A stretch of 55,386 bases of DNA from Levilactobacillus fujinensis. GTDB taxonomy: Bacteria > Bacillota > Bacilli > Lactobacillales > Lactobacillaceae. The stretch covers positions 1-55,386 of the forward strand of contig NZ_RHNX01000020.1 of NCBI RefSeq assembly GCF_003946335.1, read 5' to 3'. The translations under genes were made by a program, and so were the position numbers. Every line of letters begins with the position of its first letter. Positions within the stretch are counted from its first letter, which is position 1. The notes beneath the pieces were generated by a model, which was not told the DNA's origin, made no database searches, and was given only the letters and a program-made list of their open reading frames with translations. Below, one piece after another: positions 17,382-25,219 of this stretch.

Positions 17382-18270
17382 TTGGTGGCGGTGGTTGGTG
17401 GGTATCCTGTTAGTTTTGGCCGTCTTTTTGCCAAGTATGACTTGGATGCAGAACCAAATCACCCAATATAAAACAAATTATAAAACGCCGCTGGATCCGA
17501 CCATTATGGTGCCCGGATCCAGTGCCAGCCAAAACCGGTTTGACGCGTTGATCAAGGAACTGCGAAAGGAAACCAAGACCGCTCACAGTGTGTTGAAGGT
17601 TAAGGTGGCGGAGAACGGACAGCTTTCCTATACGGGTTCGATTCGGCGAGGGGATAACCAGCCCTTTATCGTTGTGGCCTTTGAGAACAATCGTGACGGT
17701 TACGCCAATATCGTGAAGCAGGCTCAGTGGTTGAATCTAGCGATGAAGGACCTGATCAAAACGTATCATTTCAATCACTTTTCCACGCTGGGACATTCCA
17801 ATGGTGGTCTGATATTAAGTTTGTTCTTAGAACGTTACCTCAGTCAGATTAAGGACGTCAACGTTGACCGGCTGATGACGATTGCTACGCCATACAATAT
17901 GGAATCCAACAGTACGACGACACAGACTGCTATTTTAAAGGAACTGATCAAGTACCGGAAACAGTTGCCAAAGTCCCTGACGGTGTATTCCGTGGCCGGT
18001 ACTGAGAATTATTCAAGTGACGGGACTGTGCCCGCTAATAGTGTCAATCAGGGGAAGTACGTTTTTCAAAATCAGGTCTCCCACTATACACAGATCACGG
18101 TGACTGGGGACGACACAACGCATTCGGCGCTACCACAAAACAAGCAGATCGTCCTTCTGATTCGGCAGTACCTCTTACAAGAAACGTTGCCGGTAAAGGA
18201 TCGGTACCAAAATCAGGCACAGAATCAAGTGGATAGTCGTAATGCGTCCGACGATCCCGGATTGCCTTAA
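17371..18270 (+). CDS. DUF915-family alpha/beta hydrolase, membrane-anchored
   Basis: A 299-residue cell-surface hydrolase. An N-terminal signal anchor (WWRWLVGILLVLAVFLP) is followed by an alpha/beta hydrolase domain with nucleophile elbow GHSNGG. An acidic residue in SVAGTENYSSDGTVP and a histidine in TTHSALP complete a likely Ser-Asp-His triad. ATG 17371 follows GAAGGGGG and lies inside the EIIC gene end. Substrate unknown. A second DUF915 member is at 44491. Confidence 0.85.
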   Translation: MRHSWWRWLVGILLVLAVFLPSMTWMQNQITQYKTNYKTPLDPTIMVPGSSASQNRFDALIKELRKETKTAHSVLKVKVAENGQLSYTGSIRRGDNQPFIVVAFENNRDGYANIVKQAQWLNLAMKDLIKTYHFNHFSTLGHSNGGLILSLFLERYLSQIKDVNVDRLMTIATPYNMESNSTTTQTAILKELIKYRKQLPKSLTVYSVAGTENYSSDGTVPANSVNQGKYVFQNQVSHYTQITVTGDDTTHSALPQNKQIVLLIRQYLLQETLPVKDRYQNQAQNQVDSRNASDDPGLP

Positions 18271-18296
18271 AAATGAAGTGAAGGCAGGTGGCGACT

Positions 18297-19154
18297 ATGA
18301 ATTTCCGCCAATTAGAATACTTTTTGGCAGTGGCAAATGCTGGTCAAATTACGGCAGCGGCCCACCAGTTACACATGGCACAGCCCCCGCTAAGCTACCA
18401 GTTAAAGCAATTGGAAGCCGAAATGGGCGTGACGCTGTTGAACCGGACCGTTGGTGGAACGACGCTGACACCGGCTGGCAAACTGTTGCGTGATTATGCG
18501 CAGCAATTACTGGATTTACGTGACCGTGCGGATAGTCAGGTGCGGTCATTGGGGCAAGGGCTAGCGGGCGTCCTCTCAGTAGGAGTCATTTCCTCGTCGA
18601 TGGGGGCCACACCTAACGCCAAGTTACGCACATTGACGCGGCACTATCCCAAGGTCCAGATTCGATTGTTTGAGGACAATACGTATGGCCTGATCGACCG
18701 GTTGGACAAGCATCTGATTGACGTGGCTATTGTGCGGACGCCCTTTACGGCACCGGGACTGGCCAGTAAAGAGTTGACCACCGAGTCGATGGCGGCGGTC
18801 GTGCCACAGAAGTATGACCATTTTCAAGGTGCTACGTTGCGAGTAGAGGACTTGACGACGGTGCCTCTGATTGTCTACCGGCGTTTCGAGCACCTATTTG
18901 AAACGACCTTTGCTGAAAAGAAGATGGTCCCATTTATTGCTTGTACCTGCGATGACGCACGGACAGCCGTTCAGTGGGCGAACAACCGGATGGGGGTAGC
19001 TATCGTGCCACAGTCGGTAGCGGATGAAGTCAGCGGCATTGGGACGGTCGTCCGCCCAATTCGGTACCAGCCGTGGCGGACGACGCTGAAACTAGTTTGG
19101 CCAGAACAGATTACGCCGAGTCCCCTACTACAACGCTTTATTGACAGCTATTGA
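18297..19154 (+). CDS. LysR-family transcriptional regulator
   Basis: A 285-residue LTTR. N-terminal winged helix MNFRQLEYFLAVANAGQITA with AAAHQLHMAQPPLSYQLKQLE is canonical; the C-terminal effector domain follows (GVLSVGVISS onward). ATG 18297 chosen; a GTG at 18288 would add three residues. It lies 26 bases after the DUF915 gene, same strand, so it may be the last gene of that operon. No target is obvious. Confidence 0.92.
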   Translation: MNFRQLEYFLAVANAGQITAAAHQLHMAQPPLSYQLKQLEAEMGVTLLNRTVGGTTLTPAGKLLRDYAQQLLDLRDRADSQVRSLGQGLAGVLSVGVISSSMGATPNAKLRTLTRHYPKVQIRLFEDNTYGLIDRLDKHLIDVAIVRTPFTAPGLASKELTTESMAAVVPQKYDHFQGATLRVEDLTTVPLIVYRRFEHLFETTFAEKKMVPFIACTCDDARTAVQWANNRMGVAIVPQSVADEVSGIGTVVRPIRYQPWRTTLKLVWPEQITPSPLLQRFIDSY

Positions 19155-19196
19155 TGGTAAAAAAATGTGAATTAAATATATTTGAAATACAAAATA

Positions 19197-19240
19197 GGCA
19201 GTTGTCCCATATTATTTTTGTATGGGATGATTGCTTTTTC
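19197..19240 (+). terminator. Intrinsic terminator after lysR
   Basis: GTCCCATA (19204-19211) pairs with TATGGGAT (19221-19228), with outer GGCA/TTGC pairing and TTTTTC after it. Confidence 0.75.
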
Positions 19241-19267
19241 TTGTAACCGATTTAGTGACCGTCAAGA

Positions 19268-19296
19268 TTGGGATTTACGCGAGCCAGCGCTATACT
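19268..19296 (+). promoter_or_regulatory. Promoter of tauE operon
   Basis: TTGGGA (19268-19273) and TATACT (19291-19296) at exactly 17 bases. The start would leave a leader of about 200 bases before the tauE start. Confidence 0.55.
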
Positions 19297-19302
19297 GATA
19301 AG

Positions 19303-19501
19303 GGTAACAACTAAAAATAGCATTAAATGCAACGGTTCACAACGATCCCGATATTAAAAGGCAATTCTTGGTATCACTGCAACACTTCTTGTGATAAAAG
19401 TTCTATCAGGTGGCCCGTTTGCGACCACACGAGGTTGCCCCCGTTCCCAGAAAAGATGATAATCGAATTTGTAATTTGGTTCATGAGGAGGATAAATTGT
19501 T
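19303..19501 (+). promoter_or_regulatory. Long 5' leader of tauE, possible structured RNA
   Basis: About 200 untranslated bases precede the coding region. A TATCAC/GTGATA stem (19371-19376 with 19391-19396) and a GC-rich stretch near 19408-19445 suggest structure. I do not recognise a known riboswitch and see no terminator in it. The ribosome site GAGGAGG ends near 19491. Confidence 0.3.
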
Positions 19502-20347
19502 ATGATTCAAACAGCCTTAATCATGTTGGCCGTGGGTGTTTTTGCGGGTATTGCCGGGTCAATCCTGGGTATCGGTGGGGGCATGATCATCACGCCAATC
19601 TTGACCCTGGGAATGGGATTAAATATTAAATATGCAATTGGGGCTAGCATCATCGCCGTGATTGCCACGAGTTCCGGATCGACTATCGCTTATTTACGCG
19701 ACAATGTGTTGAACTTACGGGTCGCCATGTTTTTGGAAATTGCAACGACGACCGGGGCTATTGTTGGGGCCTTACTGACCGGGGTGTTGGACCCGAAGTA
19801 CCTGTATCTCTTGTTTGGGTGCTTATTGGTCTTCTCCGGTTGGAACATGTACCGGAAGCTCCGACGGGGGTCAGAAGTCCTCCAGCGGGTCGAACCGGAT
19901 AAGATTGCTTCCAAATTGAAGCTAAATGGGAGCTACTTTGACAAGGCTGAAGCGAAGAATATCGATTACCAAGTGGAAAACGTTCCGGCTGGTTTCTCCG
20001 TCATGTTTGGTGCCGGGGTGGCCAGTGGCTTACTGGGAATCGGTTCCGGGGCCTTTAAAGTTATGGCCATGGATACCTTTATGAAGATGCCGCTCAAGCC
20101 CTCCAGCTCAACGTCCAACTTGATGATGGGCGTTACCGCGGCTGCCAGCGCGACCGTGTACTTCTTTAACGGGGCGATCTTGCCCGGAATTGCCGTTCCA
20201 ATGGCGTTAGGTATCTTGGTCGGGGCAGTGATTGGGTCGCGCATCATGCAGATTCTACCAGCACGCTGGATTCGTATTGTGTTTATCCCAATCATCTTGT
20301 ACATTGGGTTGGAAATGTTGTTTAAGGGATTGGGGGTTCATTTCTAA
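19502..20347 (+). CDS. TauE/SafE-family sulfite/organosulfonate exporter
   Basis: A 281-residue membrane protein with about eight hydrophobic segments. The paired family repeats are visible: GVFAGIAGSILGIGGGMIITP at the start and VASGLLGIGSGAFKV in the second half. Likely exports an anion such as sulfite or a sulfonate; TauE proteins of low-GC bacteria are often linked to reactive-sulfur detoxification. A strong GAGGAGG precedes it. Its stop overlaps the DUF1634 start (TAATG). Confidence 0.9.
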   Translation: MIQTALIMLAVGVFAGIAGSILGIGGGMIITPILTLGMGLNIKYAIGASIIAVIATSSGSTIAYLRDNVLNLRVAMFLEIATTTGAIVGALLTGVLDPKYLYLLFGCLLVFSGWNMYRKLRRGSEVLQRVEPDKIASKLKLNGSYFDKAEAKNIDYQVENVPAGFSVMFGAGVASGLLGIGSGAFKVMAMDTFMKMPLKPSSSTSNLMMGVTAAASATVYFFNGAILPGIAVPMALGILVGAVIGSRIMQILPARWIRIVFIPIILYIGLEMLFKGLGVHF

Positions 20348-20721
20348 TGGCACAAAATAAATCGACAGCAAATGAAATGGCGCAAGTGGAAACGGTGATT
20401 GGTCGCATCCTACAGGTCGGCGTCATCTTCTCCGCCATTGTCATGTTGATTGGCCTCGTCATGTTTCTAACGACCGGATTCTCGGGCTATGACGGGAGCT
20501 ACGTCCCACGGCGCATGGGCCAGATCTTAGTGGGTACCTGGCAACTGCGACCGTATGCCATCATGATGCTAGGGGTTTACTGCCTCATCCTGACGCCGGT
20601 CCTGCGGGTCGTGGTCTCCATCTACGCATTTTATAAGGAGCGCGATCATCTATACGTGGCGATTACGACGTTGGTTTTATTTATTTTATTGGTAGCGCTG
20701 TTCATCGGAATCAATGGTTGA
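20347..20721 (+). CDS. DUF1634-family membrane protein
   Basis: A 124-residue protein with three predicted helices (about 26-47, 72-95, 100-122) and the DUF1634 core VETVIGRILQVGVIFSAIVM. DUF1634 genes sit next to tauE in many genomes; the one-base overlap here implies a two-subunit or accessory relationship. Role unknown. Confidence 0.85.
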   Translation: MAQNKSTANEMAQVETVIGRILQVGVIFSAIVMLIGLVMFLTTGFSGYDGSYVPRRMGQILVGTWQLRPYAIMMLGVYCLILTPVLRVVVSIYAFYKERDHLYVAITTLVLFILLVALFIGING

Positions 20722-20746
20722 GTAATTTAGCAGAATAGAGAATTTG

Positions 20747-20783
20747 AAAAACCTCTGCGGGGAGTTAGCTGCAGGGGTTTTTG
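20747..20783 (+). terminator. Intrinsic terminator after DUF1634
   Basis: AAAACCTCTGC (20748-20758) pairs with GCAGGGGTTTTT (20771-20782). Confidence 0.8.
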
Positions 20784-20845
20784 AGTGGAGAACTAAATCC
20801 TAAAGAGGTTAAAAGTGACGTACTTAATCAGGGTTGAAGGGCAGC

Positions 20846-20886
20846 TATTTTACTAATTTAGCCGTGAAAATCTCCACTGTCACAAG
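20846..20886 (-). repeat. Dispersed intergenic repeat, left-end fragment (R2)
   Basis: On the minus strand this reads CTTGTGACAGTGGAGATTTT then CACGGCTAAATTAGTAAAA, matching the start of the copy at 55012 and, less well, the one at 6185. Only the left end is present. Confidence 0.6.
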
Positions 20887-20925
20887 CGTAACGTGAATGA
20901 TTTGGCTTTCTTTAGATGGAGTCTA

Positions 20926-20972
20926 AAAAGGTGTCATCAATTACTTCTCGATAGTTGATGATGCCTTTTTTA
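20926..20972. terminator. Terminator hairpin in convergent gap
   Basis: AAAGGTGTCATCAA pairs with TTGATGATGCCTTTTTT around a 13-base loop. It lies between the DUF1634 gene and the converging MFS gene. Confidence 0.75.
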
Positions 20973-21080
20973 CGTGTTGACGGGAAGGCTGGGGCATGAC
21001 TATCGCTCGTAGGATTGGTCACTATGAAGCTGGCGTAAATGATCATTTTTAGCTCTTAGAAATTAGGTGTGCTACATTGG

Positions 21081-22382
21081 CTAGTGGGCGACACGTTTTG
21101 CAGAAGTTAACTTTAAAAATAAAAAGGCTAACGTCGTTGTGATAATGGTGTAAATGATACCGGTAATCCAGATGCCATTGAACTGTGTGTAAAATCCAGT
21201 ACCCACAGACTTGAAATAGATGGCCATGAAGCCGCTAATTGCAAGCATTCCAGCACCAATGAATTGACCAACCATATTGGCTAGACCAACTAAAGTACCA
21301 TAGATGTCGCTAGACCAGTATTCTGAGCCAATCGTATTCATCATACTTACTAGATTAATTAGTATACCAGTAACGAAGGCCAATCCGCCTAAATAAATAA
21401 CTGAATGAATTTGAATGATATAAGCAGCGTACATAAAAATCATTAGAAATTGAACGACGAATACAATCAATGTACGCGGGATACCACGTTTAATTAGGTG
21501 ATCGCTAACTATACCAACGATTGGCGTACCAATAGCGCGACCTAGTACATAAATAGTTGAAAGTAAGCCACCAAAAACGACTGCCTTACTTTTATTGACG
21601 CCTGTTTGTAAATAATAATCGGTTGCGTAGAGCACAAGCCAGGCGGGAATGAGTCGCGTCCCAACCGTAAAGCCCGACCAAATAAGACTAAACATCCAGA
21701 ACTTGATGTCTGAAAATATTTTCTTGGTATTTTGTTTATAGTTCATGCTCTTTACGCTACTGTGACCATTGTTGACTGCGGGATTGTGTTTTAAAAAGAT
21801 AATTGAAATAAATGCAAAGATGACAACAACAACGGCCGTTAAAATAGTTGAGCCTTTCCAACTGGTAAACCCAAATACAGAGTGACCGTTCGTGAGAAGA
21901 AGGGTAAAGATTGGCATCAAAAGAAAGGACATTATTTCGCCTAAACCACCGCCGGTTCCAATGAATAAAGTCATGGCCAGTCCCCGCTCTTTGGGTGAGA
22001 ACCATTCCGTTAGAATTTGACTGGCCGGAATAAAAGCTGCCCCAGATACGAAACCTAAAACGGCTCGCCAGAAAATTGCTAAGTGAAAAGAGCCGCTGAG
22101 GACGAAGGCAGACATGCAGATGGCGACGACAACTAAGCCAACGGGGATGACGCGAGTGCCACCAAATTTGTCTGTGGCAATTCCCCACGGAACTTGGCCG
22201 ATAGCATAGGCGTAAAAGAATACGGAACCCAGAATGCCAAGATCGGCCTGATTGATATGCCAAGCTGTCATCAAATGACCACTAATTCCGGTATAATTCC
22301 ACCGAATTAATTCGGCAGTACAGTAGATTAGCATACAGACTAATAGGATGACCCAACGATACCAACTACTTTTGCTTTTCAT
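21081..22382 (-). CDS. MFS transporter, organic-anion (ACS/phthalate permease) type
   Basis: Twelve-helix transporter of 433 residues. Motif A is seen as GIATDKFGGTRV between helices 2 and 3, with WFSPKERGLAMTLF after helix 4, a pattern typical of the anion:cation symporter group. It is the second gene of a minus-strand pair with the RraA-like aldolase (25-base gap), so it probably imports the acid that enzyme acts on. Codons are visibly more A/T-rich than in flanking genes, suggesting acquisition by transfer. Confidence 0.85.
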   Translation of the reverse strand: MKSKSSWYRWVILLVCMLIYCTAELIRWNYTGISGHLMTAWHINQADLGILGSVFFYAYAIGQVPWGIATDKFGGTRVIPVGLVVVAICMSAFVLSGSFHLAIFWRAVLGFVSGAAFIPASQILTEWFSPKERGLAMTLFIGTGGGLGEIMSFLLMPIFTLLLTNGHSVFGFTSWKGSTILTAVVVVIFAFISIIFLKHNPAVNNGHSSVKSMNYKQNTKKIFSDIKFWMFSLIWSGFTVGTRLIPAWLVLYATDYYLQTGVNKSKAVVFGGLLSTIYVLGRAIGTPIVGIVSDHLIKRGIPRTLIVFVVQFLMIFMYAAYIIQIHSVIYLGGLAFVTGILINLVSMMNTIGSEYWSSDIYGTLVGLANMVGQFIGAGMLAISGFMAIYFKSVGTGFYTQFNGIWITGIIYTIITTTLAFLFLKLTSAKRVAH

Positions 22383-22407
22383 TAATGTTCACCACTCTTT
22401 CCAAGGA

Positions 22408-23022
22408 CTAGTTCCAGAGGCGTGTGTAGTTAAATAAATCGGCCGTTGTTTTACCTTTGGCGAGTTCGGATTTTAATTTAAGCTCACTGGCCATCTTAGC
22501 CTTAGCCAAGCGTAGTATGGTTTCTGCTTTAGATTTGGCAATGACGACCACACCATCAGCGTCACCAATAATCACGTCGCCGGGTTTTACAGGCAGGCCA
22601 CCACAGATAATCGGATTTTGAACGGCCCCAAAATCAGCTTTGTTTGTTCCGTTTGGGCAGACGGCCCGTGAGAATACTGGAAATCCTAAATGAATCAATT
22701 CGGCTTTATCACGGCAGGCACCGTCAATGACGATTCCCTTGAGTCCCTTTGCAATACAGGAAGTTGCTAACATTTCACCAAATATTCCGGCATCAACAAA
22801 TTGGTGGCAGTTAACGACGAGTACGGAACCTGGTCTTGCCTCCGCAATAGCCTTGTGAATTGTTAAGTTATCTCGAGCAGGGCAGTCAACGGTATAGGCT
22901 TCACCTGAAAAACTAAAGTTAGTTGATAACGGCTTGATATCGTGTTCCATAGCCCCGTATAATCCATTAACGTCACAAATATTACCGGTTGGAATTCCTT
23001 TAAATTCATCATAGACAGACAT
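22408..23022 (-). CDS. RraA-like / HMG-CHA aldolase family protein
   Basis: A 204-residue member of the family containing 4-hydroxy-4-methyl-2-oxoglutarate aldolase, oxaloacetate decarboxylase and RNase E inhibitor RraA. The metal/pyruvate site motif is present: GEMLATSCIAKGLKG, then IDGACRDKAEL with Arg-Asp, then GDVIIGDADGVVVI. With no RNase E in this lineage and an organic-acid-type MFS beside it, a catabolic aldolase or decarboxylase is more likely than an RNase regulator. The start at 23022 follows GGAGG; the frame is open 12 codons further upstream. Confidence 0.82.
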   Translation of the reverse strand: MSVYDEFKGIPTGNICDVNGLYGAMEHDIKPLSTNFSFSGEAYTVDCPARDNLTIHKAIAEARPGSVLVVNCHQFVDAGIFGEMLATSCIAKGLKGIVIDGACRDKAELIHLGFPVFSRAVCPNGTNKADFGAVQNPIICGGLPVKPGDVIIGDADGVVVIAKSKAETILRLAKAKMASELKLKSELAKGKTTADLFNYTRLWN

Positions 23023-23146
23023 GTGATAGCCTCCAATATTTATTGTTCCTTGATTCACAATAAATTATATATTAAACGCTTACATTTGAATAACGATAGT
23101 TTTTTATATATAATATTAAAAAAATAGATATTTGGAGGCGCCTATT
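23023..23146. promoter_or_regulatory. Divergent promoter region, rraA / lysR
   Basis: A very A/T-rich 124-base gap between divergent genes. It holds TATATATAATATT near 23106-23118 as a likely -10 region for lysR, and is the expected binding region for the LysR protein. No single operator can be fixed by eye. Confidence 0.4.
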
Positions 23147-24010
23147 ATGAGTACAGATTTGATAGAAACTTTCCTGATGATTGTCCGTTGTCAACAGCTT
23201 TCAATCGCTGCGAATGCATTATTTGTCACGCAGTCAACGGTGAGTTCAAGACTAGCAAAAATGGAAAAGCTATTGGGGACGCGCTTATTTGACCGAGAAC
23301 AGGGACATCAAGACCTCTCTTTAACGAGTGCAGGTGAAAAATTAGTGCCACTTGCTGAGCAATGGTTATATTTATCCCAAAAAGCACTGCAATTGAAAGA
23401 GACAATTAATAAAACACCAATAAATGTCAGTGGGGTCGACGCAATCAATAATCAAATTTTAACCAGTGATTTTAAAAGAGTGGCTGAGCTTTATCCGGAA
23501 TATCAACTTAGCATTAAGACATTTCACACGAACGAAATTTATGATCGGGTACGAGATGGTCTAGATGATATAGGCTTAACATTTTCTAAATTGTATAGGA
23601 AAAATACGACCAGTACTTTACTGCGTCGTGAGCCGATGTATTTAATAACGGCAACACGACAACAGACCGTTAGTCAGTTAAAAGAATTACGGCGACAGAA
23701 TGAAATTTACCTCCCTTGGAGCCACGAGTTTGAAGAATGGCACAGTAAGGTGTGGGATAATTCAGTTGCTCCCAGATTAACAGTCAACACCGGTTCCATG
23801 CTGGGAGCGTTTATTGAAATTGAGAATGCTTGGACCATTGCACCAAGTTCAGTCATTACTTTGATTAAGAAAATGAATGTGGGGGTTCAAACCGTTGAAG
23901 TGAATGAGAAAATTCCGGAGCTAAATATCTTCCAAATTACGCGGCAGAACAACAGCGAGCGTTACCAGTCGTTCCTAACGGTGTTTGAAAAGCGGCTATT
24001 TGACAAATAG
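23147..24010 (+). CDS. LysR-family regulator of the rraA-MFS pair
   Basis: A 287-residue LTTR: N-terminal DNA-binding part LIETFLMIVRCQQLSIAANA then TQSTVSSRLAKMEKLLGTRL, followed by an effector domain. ATG 23147 follows GGAGG; an upstream in-frame start would add five residues. Divergent orientation to rraA-MFS is the classic LysR arrangement, so it very likely controls that pair. It shares their A/T-rich composition. Confidence 0.9.
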   Translation: MSTDLIETFLMIVRCQQLSIAANALFVTQSTVSSRLAKMEKLLGTRLFDREQGHQDLSLTSAGEKLVPLAEQWLYLSQKALQLKETINKTPINVSGVDAINNQILTSDFKRVAELYPEYQLSIKTFHTNEIYDRVRDGLDDIGLTFSKLYRKNTTSTLLRREPMYLITATRQQTVSQLKELRRQNEIYLPWSHEFEEWHSKVWDNSVAPRLTVNTGSMLGAFIEIENAWTIAPSSVITLIKKMNVGVQTVEVNEKIPELNIFQITRQNNSERYQSFLTVFEKRLFDK

Positions 24011-24065
24011 CGTGTACCACACGAAAGTCGGTTGGTTACGGGATATCTTTTGGGGTACGAGGAAA

Positions 24066-24165
24066 CTTGAGGCCGGTAAGGCGATGATTGGACAATGTTG
24101 CCTAATTTTAGTCTCAGTATCGTTGTGACAACGGTCATGATGGGCATTTCAGACCTTTCAACCTT
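24066..24165 (+). repeat. Dispersed intergenic repeat, right-half copy (R3)
   Basis: Matches the shared core: GCCGGTAAGGCGATGATT, then GGACAATGTTGCCTAATTTT, then TCAGTATCGTTGTGACAAC, then GTCATGATGGGCATTT. It sits in the convergent gap between lysR and the alcohol dehydrogenase. Confidence 0.85.
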
Positions 24166-24177
24166 CAGTTTCGTCTA

Positions 24178-24213
24178 AAAAAGGCCGCCAGCAACAGCCA
24201 GCGACCTTCCAAG
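24178..24213 (-). terminator. Intrinsic terminator of the alcohol dehydrogenase gene
   Basis: On the minus strand AAGGTCGCTGGC pairs with GCTGGCGGCCTT (loop TGTT), followed by TTTT. Confidence 0.75.
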
Positions 24214-24231
24214 TTTAAGTTTAAATGTGGT

Positions 24232-24990
24232 CTATTGTGCGGTGTAACCACCGTCGACAACAAATTCTGAACCGGTAGCGAACTTGGATTCGTTGGAAGC
24301 CAAGTAGACACAGATGTAAGCGATATCGTTAGGTTCACCGATGTGGCCCATTGGTGTCTTGGTCCGAGCAGACATGGCTGCTTCGGCACCTGGTAAATCG
24401 TCAACTAATGGGGTCTTGATGTAACCTGGGTGGACAGTGTTGACCCGCACATCGTAATCCTTCAAAGCACAGTCGAGAGCGGCTGACTTGGACATGATCC
24501 GAACGGCACCCTTAGAAGCGTTGTAAGCACCTAAACTAGGGTCACCAACGAATCCTTCGATAGAAGACATGTTGATGATAGAAGCACCAAGCCCCTTGTT
24601 CTTCATCCGTTGAATCCCTAAACGGGTACCGAAGAAGACACCGTCTAAGTTAACGGAGAGCAGCTTGCGCCATTCTTCAGTAGTCGTTTCTTCAACGCTC
24701 TTGTTAACGGCAATACCGGCGTTGTTTACAACAGTTGAAACAGAACCGAAAGCTTTTTCGGTTGCGTCAAATAATTTTACCCAACCATCTTCGTCTGAAG
24801 AGTCATGCTGGAAGAATTGAATGACGTCTGGTGTGCCAACGCTCTTTGCAGCTTTTTCACCAACATCGCTATGGCGACCGGTAATCATAACCTTGGCGCC
24901 TTCTTCAACAAACTTGGTAGCAATGGCTAAACCAATACCAAGCGTACCACCCGTAACGATTGCAACTTTTCCGTCTAAACGATGAGCCAT
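24232..24990 (-). CDS. R-specific NADP-dependent alcohol dehydrogenase (short-chain dehydrogenase)
   Basis: A 252-residue classical SDR very similar to the R-specific alcohol dehydrogenase of L. brevis, which reduces prochiral ketones with NADPH. Cofactor motif TGGTLGIG at 13-20; Gly38-Arg39 at the NADP-phosphate position; NNAG at 89-92; catalytic Ser143, Tyr156 and Lys160 (YNASK). Scattered substitutions from the L. brevis sequence as remembered suggest a sister species. The start at 24990 follows GGAGG. Its promoter has -35 TTGTCA and -10 CATAAT. Confidence 0.93.
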   Translation of the reverse strand: MAHRLDGKVAIVTGGTLGIGLAIATKFVEEGAKVMITGRHSDVGEKAAKSVGTPDVIQFFQHDSSDEDGWVKLFDATEKAFGSVSTVVNNAGIAVNKSVEETTTEEWRKLLSVNLDGVFFGTRLGIQRMKNKGLGASIINMSSIEGFVGDPSLGAYNASKGAVRIMSKSAALDCALKDYDVRVNTVHPGYIKTPLVDDLPGAEAAMSARTKTPMGHIGEPNDIAYICVYLASNESKFATGSEFVVDGGYTAQ

Positions 24991-25040
24991 TTGAATTACC
25001 TCCATAAAATTAAAGTGAACTCTCTCACATGTATGAGCCT

Positions 25041-25071
25041 ATTATGCAACTTGTTTACAAAAATGACAAGT
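25041..25071 (-). promoter_or_regulatory. Alcohol dehydrogenase promoter with overlapping dyad
   Basis: On the minus strand TTGTCA (25069-25064) and CATAAT (25046-25041) are 17 bases apart. The dyad ACTTGT-N11-ACAAGT (25049-25071) covers the -35 and most of the spacer, the position of a repressor site. A redox regulator of the Rex type (TTGTGA/TCACAA) is conceivable, but the match is poor. Confidence 0.5.
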
Positions 25072-25219
25072 AGTTTTGTAAATTTTTTTCAAAAGGCCTA
25101 GACAGCTTTAATTTTTCGCCCAAACGGACTTGCCGCGGTATGCTAAACTAATAAGTAATGTTATAGAAGATACCTGATTTTAGGCAAGATGGGTTTGAGA
25201 AAGAAGAGGCGATTACGTC

